Position numbers and translations under genes: made by a program. The notes under the pieces are model-generated. The model did not search any database, was not told the DNA's origin, and worked only from the letters and a program-made list of their open reading frames with translations. From contig CALBQR010000019.1 in NCBI GenBank assembly GCA_937899895.1, forward strand, positions 1 through 64,000: a stretch of 64,000 nucleotides of DNA, in the 5' to 3' direction. Below, piece by piece: positions 43,734-52,632 of the stretch. Each line of letters opens with the position of its first letter. Position 1 is the stretch's first letter. This DNA comes from an uncultured Alistipes sp. (GTDB lineage Bacteria > Bacteroidota > Bacteroidia > Bacteroidales > Rikenellaceae).

Positions 43734-44114
43734 ATGATAAAGATGATGCTTTTGGCAGGTACAGGCGGATTTTTGGGTACCTGCTTGCGATTTTTGACGG
43801 GGCGATTGTGTGCGGCTCTCGGAGCGACGCTGTTCCCGTGGGCTACATTTGCGGTGAATGTGATTGGCAGCTTTGCGATTGGAGCACTATTTGGTGCTGC
43901 CGAGCGTACGCAATTCATTACCGGCGCAATGAATGCTCTGTTGATTACAGGTTTCTGTGGCGGTTTTACAACCTTCTCATCGTTCTCGCACGATATGCTG
44001 ACGCTTATCGAGCAACGCAACTATTTCTATTTTGCGCTCTACACCGCGTTGAGTCTGGTGCTCGGTTTGGCAATGGTTTGGGCAGGCCGCGAAGTGGTTT
44101 TGAGGAGTGTGTGA
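43734..44114 (+). CDS. crcB: Fluoride ion channel CrcB/FluC
   Basis: 126-residue four-helix membrane protein from the ATG at 43734; the frame extends to 43674 without family similarity. It has the family marks GTGGFLGTCLRF, WATFAVNVIGSFAIG and GFCGGFTTFSSFSHD (the TTFSS fluoride track). It works as an antiparallel dimer exporting F-. It is divergent from the urease operon. Fluoride inhibits urease and enolase, which may explain the placement, though this is only inference. Confidence 0.93.
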   Translation: MIKMMLLAGTGGFLGTCLRFLTGRLCAALGATLFPWATFAVNVIGSFAIGALFGAAERTQFITGAMNALLITGFCGGFTTFSSFSHDMLTLIEQRNYFYFALYTALSLVLGLAMVWAGREVVLRSV

Positions 44115-44137
44115 AGATGATTTGACCCGAAAAACGA

Positions 44138-44169
44138 AAAAGCCACCTTCCATTTGGAGGGTGGCTTTT
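44138..44169. terminator. Bidirectional terminator between fluC and rnhB
   Basis: AAAAGCCACC (44138-44147) pairs perfectly with GGTGGCTTTT (44160-44169). It lies 23 bp after fluC and 8 bp after the rnhB stop on the other strand. Confidence 0.8.
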
Positions 44170-44177
44170 GTGTGATG

Positions 44178-44813
44178 TTAGAAGAGTTCCAACTGTCCCG
44201 CCGTGTGGTTGAACGTCAGGCGGTGGTAGGGCGAGAGTCCGTGTCGGGCGATCGCCTCGCGGTGGTCGCGAGTGGGGTAGCCCTTGTTTTTCGCCCACCC
44301 ATATTCGGGAAACTCGGCCGCAATGCGACGCATATATTCGTCGCGGTGGGTCTTTGCGAGTACCGACGCAGCGGCGATATTGGCATACTTACCGTCGCCC
44401 TTAATGACGCACTCGAAGGGCAATGTGAGCGTGGTGTAGAAACGATTCCCGTCGATTGCCAAAAACTCTGGTTGCGGGTCTAATCGCTTGACAGCCAACG
44501 TCATACCCTCGAACGAAGCGTGCAGAATATTGATCTGGTCGATTCGCTCGGCCGTAACCTCTTCGACTGCCCACGCGATAGCCTCACGCTCGATCACCTC
44601 GCGCAGCAGGTCGCGGTTACGCTCGCTCATCTGCTTCGAGTCGTTGAGCAGAGGGTGGCTGAAATCGGGCGGCAAAATCACCGCTGCCGCAAAGACCGAG
44701 CCTGCCAAGCAGCCGCGTCCCGCCTCGTCGCAACCCGCCTCGATCAGCTCGCGCTGGAACGAGGTTGCAAGCAACGACGGCACTTTTTTAGATTTAGCCC
44801 CCTTGTCCGTCAT
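44178..44813 (-). CDS. rnhB: Ribonuclease HII
   Basis: 211-residue enzyme that nicks RNA in RNA-DNA hybrids and removes misincorporated ribonucleotides. The metal-binding DEAGRG (IEAGCDEAGRGCLAGSVFAA, about 26-45), NILHASFEGM and GDGKYANIAAASVLAKTHRD motifs are in place. Last gene of rplY - pth - rnhB, 2 bp after pth. Confidence 0.95.
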   Translation of the reverse strand: MTDKGAKSKKVPSLLATSFQRELIEAGCDEAGRGCLAGSVFAAAVILPPDFSHPLLNDSKQMSERNRDLLREVIEREAIAWAVEEVTAERIDQINILHASFEGMTLAVKRLDPQPEFLAIDGNRFYTTLTLPFECVIKGDGKYANIAAASVLAKTHRDEYMRRIAAEFPEYGWAKNKGYPTRDHREAIARHGLSPYHRLTFNHTAGQLELF

Positions 44814-44815
44814 CT

Positions 44816-45379
44816 CTATTTTTTATTATAGGTATTCATTGTCATCGCTGCGCCCACCGACACGAACGAGCGAATAGCATCGACCGCCACCTTCACACGT
44901 TCGGGCATCGCCTTGCGCTCCTCGTCGGTCCATTTGCCCAGCACGTAATCGACCTGAAAACCTTGCGGGAAGTCGCCGCCAATACCGAAGCGGATGCGCG
45001 AATAGTTGTTGTGGCCGAGCAGTTCGTTGATATTTTTCAGACCGTTGTGGCCGCCGTCGCTACCTTTGGTACGCATACGCAACTGTCCGAACGGTAGAGC
45101 GATGTCATCGACGATAACGAGCAGGTTCTCGATAGGGATCTTTTCGGCATCCAACCAATAGCGTACCGCCTTGCCACTCAAATTCATATAGGTCGAAGGT
45201 TTGAGCAGAATGAGCTGGCGGCCGCGGTGCTTGCACTCGGCTACGGCTCCGTAACGGGCGGAGCTAAAAACAGCACTGGACGCCTCAGCTAAGGCGTCCA
45301 GCACTTTGAAACCAATGTTGTGGCGGGTTTCGGCGTACTCGGCACCGATATTTCCCAGTCCTACAATCAAATATTTCAA
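44816..45379 (-). CDS. pth: Peptidyl-tRNA hydrolase
   Basis: 187-residue enzyme that recycles peptidyl-tRNA. VGLGNIGAEYAETRHNIGF (about 6-24) holds the catalytic His, followed by LLKPSTYMNLSGKAV, VDDIALPFGQLRMR and GSDGGHNGLKNI. It lies between rplY (37 bp) and rnhB, a common gene order. Confidence 0.96.
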   Translation of the reverse strand: MKYLIVGLGNIGAEYAETRHNIGFKVLDALAEASSAVFSSARYGAVAECKHRGRQLILLKPSTYMNLSGKAVRYWLDAEKIPIENLLVIVDDIALPFGQLRMRTKGSDGGHNGLKNINELLGHNNYSRIRFGIGGDFPQGFQVDYVLGKWTDEERKAMPERVKVAVDAIRSFVSVGAAMTMNTYNKK

Positions 45380-45416
45380 CTCGATAAAGTTTTTAAGGAG
45401 TTGTAGTTTCGGTTAA

Positions 45417-45998
45417 TTACTTACCGCGCTGCTGCTCTGCTGCTGCACCACGCGAAGCACGAGTTACACGTACTGCGCAAACTGCGGTGGTAGCGGGGGT
45501 GAGCATAGTGAGGTTCTCGTACTGCAAGTCGCCAACGAAGATCGACTTACCAACGCCGAGCGAAGTGATGTCGATAACCAACTCATCGGGCAGGTTCTCA
45601 ACCATACCGCTCACGCGGATCTTACGCTTGCTCAAAACGAGCTTACCGCCGGCCTTAACGCCCTCCGAGTTGCCGGTCAGACGAACGGGAACGTCGATAG
45701 CAACGGGCTTACCCTCCTGAACACGGTAGAAATCGATGTGGAGGATCTGCTCACGAACGGGGTGGAACTGAACCTCGCGCATAACGCCGATCTCCTTCTT
45801 GCCCTCGATGTCGAACTCAACGATGTACGAGTTGGGCGAGTAGATCAGGGGTTTCAGAGCCTTTGCCTCAACCGAGAAATGTACGGTCTCCTCACCACCA
45901 TAGATAGCGCAGGGAACCATACCCTCGCGACGAACAGCCTTGCTGGCTTTCTTGCCGTAAACATCACGCTTAACGGCTGCAATCTGGATAGTTTTCAT
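45417..45998 (-). CDS. rplY: Ribosomal protein bL25 (long Ctc form)
   Basis: 193-residue 5S rRNA-binding protein of the long TL5/Ctc type. The N-terminal bL25 domain (1-90) has KRDVYGKKASKAVRREGMVP and VREQILHIDFYRV. The C-terminal beta domain (95-180) has LVLSKRKIRVSGMVENLPDE. A basic Gly/Arg tail follows. First gene of rplY - pth - rnhB, with a full promoter match 82 bp upstream. Confidence 0.95.
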   Translation of the reverse strand: MKTIQIAAVKRDVYGKKASKAVRREGMVPCAIYGGEETVHFSVEAKALKPLIYSPNSYIVEFDIEGKKEIGVMREVQFHPVREQILHIDFYRVQEGKPVAIDVPVRLTGNSEGVKAGGKLVLSKRKIRVSGMVENLPDELVIDITSLGVGKSIFVGDLQYENLTMLTPATTAVCAVRVTRASRGAAAEQQRGK

Positions 45999-46079
45999 CT
46001 TGTGTAATAAATGTTTAAGTTACTTGGGCATCACTCAACGACGCGGATTTTCCGCACGTCCCATAAATGCTTGCGGGCG

Positions 46080-46110
46080 CAAAGGTAATTAATTTTTCCC
46101 AAAGCGCAAA
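46080..46110 (-). promoter_or_regulatory. Bacteroidota promoter for rplY-pth-rnhB
   Basis: On the minus strand TTTG (46107-46110), a 19-bp spacer and TACCTTTG (46080-46087). It leaves a leader of about 75 bases before rplY. Confidence 0.7.
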
Positions 46111-46146
46111 TTTTCAGCCAGATAAATTGCTTACAAGGCGAGGATA

Positions 46147-47136
46147 TTACTTTGTGTCGGAGCTCTTTTTTCTGATGCCACCGAAGCCTCCCGTAGTAAT
46201 GAGGAGAGTGTTGCACGTGCGTACCGTCATCGTGTTTTTGGTTATCTCGGCGCGGTCGATGAAGTAGAGAATGTGCCCTTTGTGGAAGGTAAATATTACT
46301 GACCATACATCATTGATGTCGCGTTTCGAGGCGAGCTCGCTGAGATCAAGGGCCACGTCGCTCTCCCATTGGAATTGCTTGCGATCGATGGTAAATACAT
46401 TTGCTTCGTCGAGCGGATAGATGTTCTCTTGCGTTTGCATAAAATTATTGAGGCTCTTCTCTCCGTTGTGATCAACGAACTCATAATTAAATATTTGAGC
46501 ATACATTCCGTATGCGTAGTTAATGTATGCCGTATCTTTGACTACTCTTTTTGCGTAGGGCTTGTCGGAGTCGATCACCACAATACGAACGCCTCTCTCG
46601 ATGGCACTTGTAAGCGAATCGATGGGGTAGTGCGGATAGCGCACTTTCGAGGGTTTGTGTATGTAGCTATCGACAGCCAAAATGCGCTCTTGTTTGTCGT
46701 TATCGGGGTTGTAGCATTTGGTTACAAAGACGTAGTCGTACTCCTCCTGCCAACGGTCGTAGGCGCGTTGTAGCTGCTTGGCCGACTTGCCTTTGGCGAA
46801 ATCCTTCATTCTAATTGTCGGCGTCTTGTCCAAGTCGCTCTTGGGGAACACGCGATCAATCGGCCAATAGGCCTTGCCGTTTTCGACCAAATACATCTCC
46901 TTGCAACCGATTGCAAAAGTCCCATCTTTGGTCGGAATATTCAATGTGTAATAGGTCGCATTATCCTCATATTTCTTGGATGCAAAACCGAAACTACTAA
47001 TATAGAATTCGCAACTATCCGCCACGATATAGAGCACCTTACTCTCGGCCGTTGGGTTGGTCAGCGGAGTTGCGGGCTGGGCTGCGCAAACTGCTATCTG
47101 TATTACCGCCAAAACGAGTGTGAGAATATGTTTCAT
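46147..47136 (-). CDS. Exported protein of unknown function
   Basis: 329-residue protein from the ATG at 47136 (signal peptide MKHILTLVLAVIQIAVCAAQ, no lipobox); the longer frame to 47271 runs through the promoter. The rest is soluble, mixed alpha/beta and rich in Tyr, Asp and Lys, with no motif I recognise. The C-terminal ~60 residues (SELASKRDINDVWSVIFTF, HILYFIDRAEITKNT) are hydrophobic-patterned beta strands. TACCTTTG lies 24 bp upstream. Probably periplasmic. The frame has the same codon use as its neighbours, so it is a real gene. Confidence 0.75.
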   Translation of the reverse strand: MKHILTLVLAVIQIAVCAAQPATPLTNPTAESKVLYIVADSCEFYISSFGFASKKYEDNATYYTLNIPTKDGTFAIGCKEMYLVENGKAYWPIDRVFPKSDLDKTPTIRMKDFAKGKSAKQLQRAYDRWQEEYDYVFVTKCYNPDNDKQERILAVDSYIHKPSKVRYPHYPIDSLTSAIERGVRIVVIDSDKPYAKRVVKDTAYINYAYGMYAQIFNYEFVDHNGEKSLNNFMQTQENIYPLDEANVFTIDRKQFQWESDVALDLSELASKRDINDVWSVIFTFHKGHILYFIDRAEITKNTMTVRTCNTLLITTGGFGGIRKKSSDTK

Positions 47137-47160
47137 AGTAGTCTGATTTAGTGATTTTCG

Positions 47161-47168
47161 CAAAGGTA
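47161..47168 (-). promoter_or_regulatory. Bacteroidota -7 box TACCTTTG for the unknown exported protein
   Basis: TACCTTTG on the minus strand, 24 bp before the start at 47136. Confidence 0.55.
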
Positions 47169-47221
47169 GCGAAAATTCCCCCTCCCGCAAGAAAAGAGTC
47201 AAAAAAATTGGTACAAAACAG

Positions 47222-47253
47222 CAAAGCGACCACGATTGCTCGTAGTCGCTTTG
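47222..47253 (-). terminator. Probable terminator of the DUF4988-type lipoprotein gene
   Basis: A 9-bp perfect stem, 47222-47230 with 47245-47253. On the minus strand it is followed by TGCTGTTTTG. Confidence 0.55.
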
Positions 47254-47266
47254 TCGTTTTGGGGTA

Positions 47267-47295
47267 CTCATAGCTCCCGATCAAGGAGCTATGAG
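47267..47295 (-). promoter_or_regulatory. Conserved 3' hairpin with TTGATC loop (copy 1)
   Basis: An 11-bp stem, CTCATAGCTCC/GGAGCTATGAG, 30 bp after the stop of the lipoprotein gene at 47326. Read on that gene's strand its loop begins TTGATC. The same hairpin core follows the SusE-position gene at 61876-61901. Confidence 0.55.
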
Positions 47296-47325
47296 TTTTT
47301 GTAACCCAACTAATCTAATTTTATA

Positions 47326-49479
47326 TTACTCTTCGGGAGCGTTCTTCAAGCAGTCAACGCGGATACAACCGAGTGAGCCACCTGCATATACAACGTAAGC
47401 GTACATATAAACGCCGTCCTCCGAAACCTTCATTGCGCAGTCGGTGTTACCATTACCGTTCGAGCCTACCGACCAACCATAGTCGCCAGTCTTGTAAGTA
47501 ATGAAGCCAGCCTTGAAGTTGTCGATCGTGGTAACATCTGCCAAGTAAGCATACGAAGTGTCCCAAGTGAAGTAGGTGTCTGCTGCCGACATCAGGTAGT
47601 AAGCACCGTTGAACTGCTCAACATCAAGACAAACAGCTCCACAGTTGCTATTAGCAGTAACCTGACCAGCCAGAGCAGTACCAGCCTCTGCCCAGATCAT
47701 AGTGTTGCTCGAATAACCTGACATAAAGTAGGGCGAATTTGCACCCATATCGCGGTAGATAACGTCGCCATTGTTGTTATTAACGGTAAGACCCGAATCA
47801 CCAGCAGCGATCTTCGACCAATAACCACCATCAGCTACGCCATTAGCTACCTGATAGAGTAAGTGGCCGGTAGTACCGCTCGACCAGGGCGAGTACATCA
47901 AAGTAACGCGAGCGTTGCCATAAACATCACCTACAACCGAGATGTCCTTACCATATTCGGTTGAGGCACGAGTGATGAATACCTCCGGAGTATCGGTGAT
48001 ATTCTTCATACGAGCTACGCGGAAGCTGCCCTCCTCCTGATAAGAACTCAATACTATGTTACCAGCGTCATCAGCCGTTACTGCTGCAACAATCAGATCA
48101 CCAGTATTCAACTTACCTACATACTCGCCAGTCAGTGCGTCGAGAACTGCGGGAGCCTCGCCTGCTGCGCTAACGATCAGATACTTGCCAGTAGCAGCAA
48201 TGTGGCTTACATTAGCAGCAGTGATACCTTCAATTTCCGACAATGCCTTCTCGAATACAACGGTCTCCGAACCTGCGCGGTAGCCGTACTCCAACAACTC
48301 AACGCCCTCGGCCTGATTTACGGTGATAATCACCTCGTTGCTCTTTGCTACCAGCTTGATGGTACCGGTACGCTCTGCGCCGGTGTTAGCAGCAACCTTA
48401 ATCGAAGCAACGCCGTCAGCAACGGTACCTGAAATCCAAGCATCAACGACCTCAACGGTTACATTGCCATCAGCTACGAAGGGAACCTCGTAGGTTGCCT
48501 CGGCAGCCTCGGCCTCGATTACCAAGTTCTCCTCGGTAACATCAATGTACTCACCGATAGCAACATTCATTGCGATAACCGAGCTCTGGTTCTCCTCACC
48601 GAAGTAGATCAGAGCAACCTCGCCTTCGAGATCAGCGCACAAAGCGTGCTCGATCGAAGGAGCGGTGATTGTCCAAACTGCGGTCTCCTTGTCGTACGAC
48701 GACTTCCACTCGTCGGGAGTAGTAACGATAGCCTTCTTAACACCAACGGCCTCCATCTCGAAGGTCAGAGTCTCGCCGTAGCGGAAGTCGGTAGCCTCGA
48801 TAGCCTCGCCCTTGAAGTTGATATAGAGATCGCTGCGCAACTCAATTTCGATCTTCTCGCCATTGAGGAATACGAATACGGCAGTATTGGTCTCGTCATC
48901 AATGTAAGCCTCCTTGAACAGACCGCCTGCACCACCCGAAGTGGTAACGGGGGTTCCGTCGGGCAGCAGAACGCGCTCCCACGACTCACCATTGTCGTAG
49001 CTAACCTCCCAATAACCGGTCTCGCCCTCCATTACAACGCGCATCAGAGGAGTGTTGCCCTGCTCGCCCTTAACGGGAAGACGCTTGCCATCAACAACGA
49101 TAAAGTCCGAAACGCCGTCTTTGGTGATAGCCCAATAGTACTGACCGTCAGTTTCGTCGAGCATTACGGTTACGGTTACGCCGTCTTTACCGGCCTCACC
49201 TGCCTTGCCGTCAGCGATCTCGATCTTCTCGCCATTGGTGAAATAGACCTCGTATCCGTTCTCGCCTTTGACGATTTTAGATACATAGACATTGTTCTGC
49301 AATGCGTTGACCAGAGTCTGCGCACCGGCAATGTCTTGGTTGAGAGCGGCGATAGTCTCTTCGAGCTCTTTCACGCGGTTTTCCAGATCGTCGATACGGT
49401 TGTTGAGATCCGTAGGGTCGAATTCACACGCTGTGAACAGCAGGCTTACGCCAGCAATCATTAAGAATAATTTTTTCAT
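47326..49479 (-). CDS. Lipoprotein with coiled coil, DUF4988-like, BACON-like and SusE-like C-terminal domains
   Basis: 717-residue lipoprotein (lipobox FTAC, Cys18). A coiled coil (about 22-60: DLNNRIDDLENRVKELEETI) is followed by repeated ligand-like modules of DUF4988 type (NGYEVYFTNGEKIEIADGKA and collagen-like GEAGKDG). A BACON-like Ig domain (about 330-400) comes next, and then a propeller-like C-terminal region (about 410-710) with YGKDISVVGDVYGNARVTLM. That last region matches the lipoprotein at 60141-61862. It should be displayed on the cell surface as a glycan-binding partner of the locus. Divergent from the ROK regulator gene. Confidence 0.8.
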   Translation of the reverse strand: MKKLFLMIAGVSLLFTACEFDPTDLNNRIDDLENRVKELEETIAALNQDIAGAQTLVNALQNNVYVSKIVKGENGYEVYFTNGEKIEIADGKAGEAGKDGVTVTVMLDETDGQYYWAITKDGVSDFIVVDGKRLPVKGEQGNTPLMRVVMEGETGYWEVSYDNGESWERVLLPDGTPVTTSGGAGGLFKEAYIDDETNTAVFVFLNGEKIEIELRSDLYINFKGEAIEATDFRYGETLTFEMEAVGVKKAIVTTPDEWKSSYDKETAVWTITAPSIEHALCADLEGEVALIYFGEENQSSVIAMNVAIGEYIDVTEENLVIEAEAAEATYEVPFVADGNVTVEVVDAWISGTVADGVASIKVAANTGAERTGTIKLVAKSNEVIITVNQAEGVELLEYGYRAGSETVVFEKALSEIEGITAANVSHIAATGKYLIVSAAGEAPAVLDALTGEYVGKLNTGDLIVAAVTADDAGNIVLSSYQEEGSFRVARMKNITDTPEVFITRASTEYGKDISVVGDVYGNARVTLMYSPWSSGTTGHLLYQVANGVADGGYWSKIAAGDSGLTVNNNNGDVIYRDMGANSPYFMSGYSSNTMIWAEAGTALAGQVTANSNCGAVCLDVEQFNGAYYLMSAADTYFTWDTSYAYLADVTTIDNFKAGFITYKTGDYGWSVGSNGNGNTDCAMKVSEDGVYMYAYVVYAGGSLGCIRVDCLKNAPEE

Positions 49480-49582
49480 AGTGTGAAAGTTTAATAAAGT
49501 TTAGGTTTTTAATTCATATTAAATAATCAGTAGCCGCTGCCGCAACGAATACGATTCGTCAGGACAGAGCACTTTACGTGAG

Positions 49583-49615
49583 CAAAGATAATAAAAATAA
49601 TAACGGATTCGCAAA
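49583..49615 (-). promoter_or_regulatory. Bacteroidota promoter for the DUF4988-type lipoprotein
   Basis: On the minus strand TTTG (49612-49615), a 21-bp spacer and TATCTTTG (49583-49590), about 100 bp before the start. It sits in the 331-bp divergent region with the ROK gene. Nothing else is seen there apart from AT-rich tracts. Confidence 0.6.
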
Positions 49616-49737
49616 ATTTTGAGGAAAAAAGTTTTATTAATTGCACGATCTTGCTAAAAAAGTTTAGAATGTTTTCGTAATGGCGGGCGAAAACTATTAA
49701 AAGAGCGTGATTCTTGCGATTTTTCAAACTTTTTTCA

Positions 49738-49745
49738 TAACTTTG
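49738..49745 (+). promoter_or_regulatory. Bacteroidota -7 box TAACTTTG for the ROK regulator
   Basis: TAACTTTG on the plus strand, 65 bp before the start at 49811. Confidence 0.55.
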
Positions 49746-49810
49746 CATCATAGGCGAAAGTTTTTTTGACAGATTGTTTATTCGCTCATTAAACCAATCT
49801 ATATACGGTT

Positions 49811-51016
49811 ATGACAAAACAGATCTCAATCGAAGCATTGACCAGCGGGAAGAAGACGGCGCAACTTAAACGCGATATCCTACGTCGTTATATGTTGAAT
49901 GGAGGTGAGAGTATTGCCGATTTGAGCCGCGATCTCGGTTTGAGTGTGCCAACGCTTACAAAAATTGTTGCCGAATTGATCGATGATGATTTGGTGATCA
50001 ATCTCGGAAAGCAAGGCGCGACGGGTGGCCGCCGCCCAAGTATCTACGGTCTGAATCCTTCGGCGGGATATTTTATGGGCGTGGATATTAAGCGCGACGT
50101 TATTATGCTGGGTATCATTAACTTCCGAGGTGATATGGTGGTGTCGCGTCAATACGATTTCTCGATCGAAAATACCCGTCAATCATTTGATGAACTTTGT
50201 GAACTGATCCAGCAATTTATCACTACGTCGCGTATTCGCCGCGATAAATTGTTGGCAATCGGCATCAATCTGTCGGGTCGTGTCAATCCCGAAACGGGCT
50301 ATTCGTACTCCTATTTCTTCTTCGACGAGAAGCCGCTTACCACCGTCTTTGAGGAGCGTTTGGGCTGTCGTGTTTATATTGAAAACGATTCACGCGCAAT
50401 GACTTACGGCGAGTATGCTTACGGCGTTGGCAATGGCGAGCAGAATATGCTTTTCCTCAATTTGAGTTGGGGATTCGGTATCGGTATGATTCTCGGCGGC
50501 AAGTTACACTACGGCAAGTCGGGATTTTCGGGCGAATATGGCCATTTCCCATTTTTCGACAATGAGATTATCTGCTCGTGCGGTAAGCGCGGTTGCCTTG
50601 AAACCGAGGTGTCGGGATGGGCGGCGTATCGCCAATTTGTCGAGAAGTTGAAACAGGGAAATATCTCGATGTTGTCGAAGCAATATGAGAGCGGTAAGCA
50701 GATTACGCTGTCGGATATTTTGGATGTTTTGGCCAAAGAGGATATGTTGGCGATCGAGGTGATGGAACAGGTCGGTTCATCGCTTGGCCGCGCCATTGCG
50801 GGGTTGATTAATGTGTTCAATCCCGAAGTGGTTGTTTTGGGTGGAACACTTTGTACTGCAAAGGATTACTTGTTGCTGCCAATTAAGAGTTCAATCAATA
50901 AATATGCCTTGAATTATGTGTCGAAAGATACTGCTATCAAGGTGTCGAAGTTGGGTGAATCGGCAGGTTTGATCGGTATTTGCGCTATTACACGCAATAA
51001 AACTCTGGGTCTGTAA
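49811..51016 (+). CDS. ROK-family transcriptional regulator (NagC/Mlc-like)
   Basis: 401-residue protein. The N-terminal winged helix-turn-helix (about 18-75) has IADLSRDLGLSVPTLTKIVA. The ROK sugar-kinase-like domain follows, with MGVDIKRDVIMLGI, AIGINLSGRV and the zinc motif GHFPFFDNEIICSCGKRG plus CLE (about 253-273), which fits the ROK consensus CxCGxxGCxE. Relatives sense GlcNAc-6-P, glucose or other sugars. It is the likely regulator of the following glycan locus and is 45 bp before the permease gene. Confidence 0.9.
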   Translation: MTKQISIEALTSGKKTAQLKRDILRRYMLNGGESIADLSRDLGLSVPTLTKIVAELIDDDLVINLGKQGATGGRRPSIYGLNPSAGYFMGVDIKRDVIMLGIINFRGDMVVSRQYDFSIENTRQSFDELCELIQQFITTSRIRRDKLLAIGINLSGRVNPETGYSYSYFFFDEKPLTTVFEERLGCRVYIENDSRAMTYGEYAYGVGNGEQNMLFLNLSWGFGIGMILGGKLHYGKSGFSGEYGHFPFFDNEIICSCGKRGCLETEVSGWAAYRQFVEKLKQGNISMLSKQYESGKQITLSDILDVLAKEDMLAIEVMEQVGSSLGRAIAGLINVFNPEVVVLGGTLCTAKDYLLLPIKSSINKYALNYVSKDTAIKVSKLGESAGLIGICAITRNKTLGL

Positions 51017-51061
51017 TTCGACTAAAAGAACAACGAAATAAAACTCAAAATTAATAGATAA

Positions 51062-52339
51062 ATGGAACAAACTCAAACTAAAAAATCTCCGTTGTGGTGG
51101 GTCCCTTCGGCCTACTTTGCTATGGGCTTGCCGTTGATTCTGATCAATCTTGTGGCACCCTTGATGTTTAATGATTTCGGAATCTCGGATGCGCAGGTTG
51201 CTTTTTGGACCTCGTTGCTGATTCTGCCGTGGTCGCTCAAACCATTTTGGAGTCCCCTGATGGAGATGTACCGCACCAAGAAATTCTTTGTGGTAACGAC
51301 GCAGCTTGTGTCTGGTATATCGCTGGCACTTATTGCAATGGCTCTGCCGTTGCCCAATTTCTTCCCGTACGTGATCGCGATTATGACGGTGTTGGCTTTC
51401 AGTGGCGCAACGCATGATATCGCCCTTGATGGTGTCTATATCACCGAGCTGAATAAGACGCAGCAGGCGCAGTTCGTGGGCTGGCAGGGAGCTTTCTATA
51501 ATTTGGCAAAGGTAACGGCAATGGGCGGTCTGGTCTATCTGGCTGGTGTGCTGGAAGATAAGATCGGTGTTCTCTATGCTTGGGTGGTAATTATGGTCTT
51601 GTGCGGCGTATTGCTGACGGTGCTCGGTTTGTACCATTGGCGCGTCTTGCCGACAGGTGGAGCCGAGGCTACCAAGCACGGTTCGTTTGGCGAAACGATG
51701 CGCGAAACTTGGGGCGTTATTGCGCAGTTCTTCCAGAAGAAATATATCTGGATCTACATCGCGTGGATTGTCTTCTATCGCTTCACGGAGGGTCTGGTAA
51801 TCAAGATTGTACCTCTGTTCCTTAAAGCCGATACGGCGGTGCAGGGCTTGGGCCTGACGAAGGATGAGATAGGTCTTTATTACGGAACGTTCGGAGTTGT
51901 GGCGTTCATCGTCGGCTCGATTTTAGGTGGCTATTTCATCTCGTGGCGAGGTCTTAAAAAGGCGATCTTCCCGCTCTGCTGTATCTTTAATATCCCGTTT
52001 GTAGTCTATGCTCTGTTGGCTCTGTATCAGCCCGATAGTGCGCTGTTGGTATGTGGTGCGATCGTCTTCGAGTATTTTAGCTATGGCTTTGGTTTTGTGG
52101 GTCTTACGCTGTTTATTATGCAGCAGGTTGCACCCGGCAAGCACCAAATGGCACACTATGCTTTCGGCTCGGCTTTGGCTAACTTGGGTGTGATGCTGCC
52201 GGGTATGGTTTCGGGTGTTATCAGCGATGCAATCGGCTATGAGAAATTCTTCTTGTGGGCATTGGTTAGCGCGATCCCCGCTTTCGTACTGACGTGGTTC
52301 CTGCCCTTTACCTATCCCGATCCTCAGGAGGGTAAGTAA
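51062..52339 (+). CDS. MFS transporter, AmpG/SLC33-like
   Basis: 425-residue, 12-helix inner-membrane permease. The segments ILPWSLKPFWSPLMEMYR (loop 2-3) and FSGATHDIALDGVYITEL (helix 4) match the AmpG-type pattern (LPYxLKFLWAPLxDR and SQDIAIDAYRTE). AmpG carries anhydro-muropeptides and, in Tannerella, MurNAc. Transport of an amino-sugar disaccharide fits the neighbouring genes but is inference. Its 3' end is followed by a strong terminator at 52368-52398, so ROK and the permease form their own unit. Confidence 0.82.
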   Translation: MEQTQTKKSPLWWVPSAYFAMGLPLILINLVAPLMFNDFGISDAQVAFWTSLLILPWSLKPFWSPLMEMYRTKKFFVVTTQLVSGISLALIAMALPLPNFFPYVIAIMTVLAFSGATHDIALDGVYITELNKTQQAQFVGWQGAFYNLAKVTAMGGLVYLAGVLEDKIGVLYAWVVIMVLCGVLLTVLGLYHWRVLPTGGAEATKHGSFGETMRETWGVIAQFFQKKYIWIYIAWIVFYRFTEGLVIKIVPLFLKADTAVQGLGLTKDEIGLYYGTFGVVAFIVGSILGGYFISWRGLKKAIFPLCCIFNIPFVVYALLALYQPDSALLVCGAIVFEYFSYGFGFVGLTLFIMQQVAPGKHQMAHYAFGSALANLGVMLPGMVSGVISDAIGYEKFFLWALVSAIPAFVLTWFLPFTYPDPQEGK

Positions 52340-52367
52340 TCGGCTTAAAATCACCGGATAAGCTGTA

Positions 52368-52398
52368 AGCAGCCGCCCAATGGGTGGCTGCTTTTTTT
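52368..52398 (+). terminator. Intrinsic terminator after the permease gene
   Basis: AGCAGCC..CCCA (52368-52379) pairs with TGGG.GGCTGCT (52381-52392), followed by a T run to 52398. Confidence 0.85.
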
Positions 52399-52570
52399 GT
52401 CTGACTACAAGGCTTTTGGGGCACTGATGGAGATGTTGTGAGGTCTAAAATGAGTTAGTAAAATTATTTTATTTTTATATTTTGGGATAAAAGTCGCGTA
52501 ATTAGCTGACAATTAATGTAGTAGGAGTGTTTTGATTGCAAAACATATTATTAAAAAAATATTCAAAAAG

Positions 52571-52601
52571 TTTGCAGTGTGAATAATTTTATTTAATTTA
52601 G
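52571..52601 (+). promoter_or_regulatory. Candidate promoter of the PUL enzyme/SusCD operon
   Basis: TTTG (52571-52574), a 19-bp spacer and TAATTTAG (52594-52601), one mismatch from TAnnTTTG, 31 bp before the start at 52633. The rest of the 293-bp gap holds the permease terminator and AT-rich DNA with a weak TAATT-N7-AATTA repeat at 52499-52515. Confidence 0.55.
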
Positions 52602-52632
52602 CGCAAGAATATAACTATAATAACCCTATAAG

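Noticed and set aside
46031..46306. 91-codon minus-strand frame
   Set aside because: It overlaps the end of the unknown exported protein gene and the rplY promoter, and has no similarity or initiation context.
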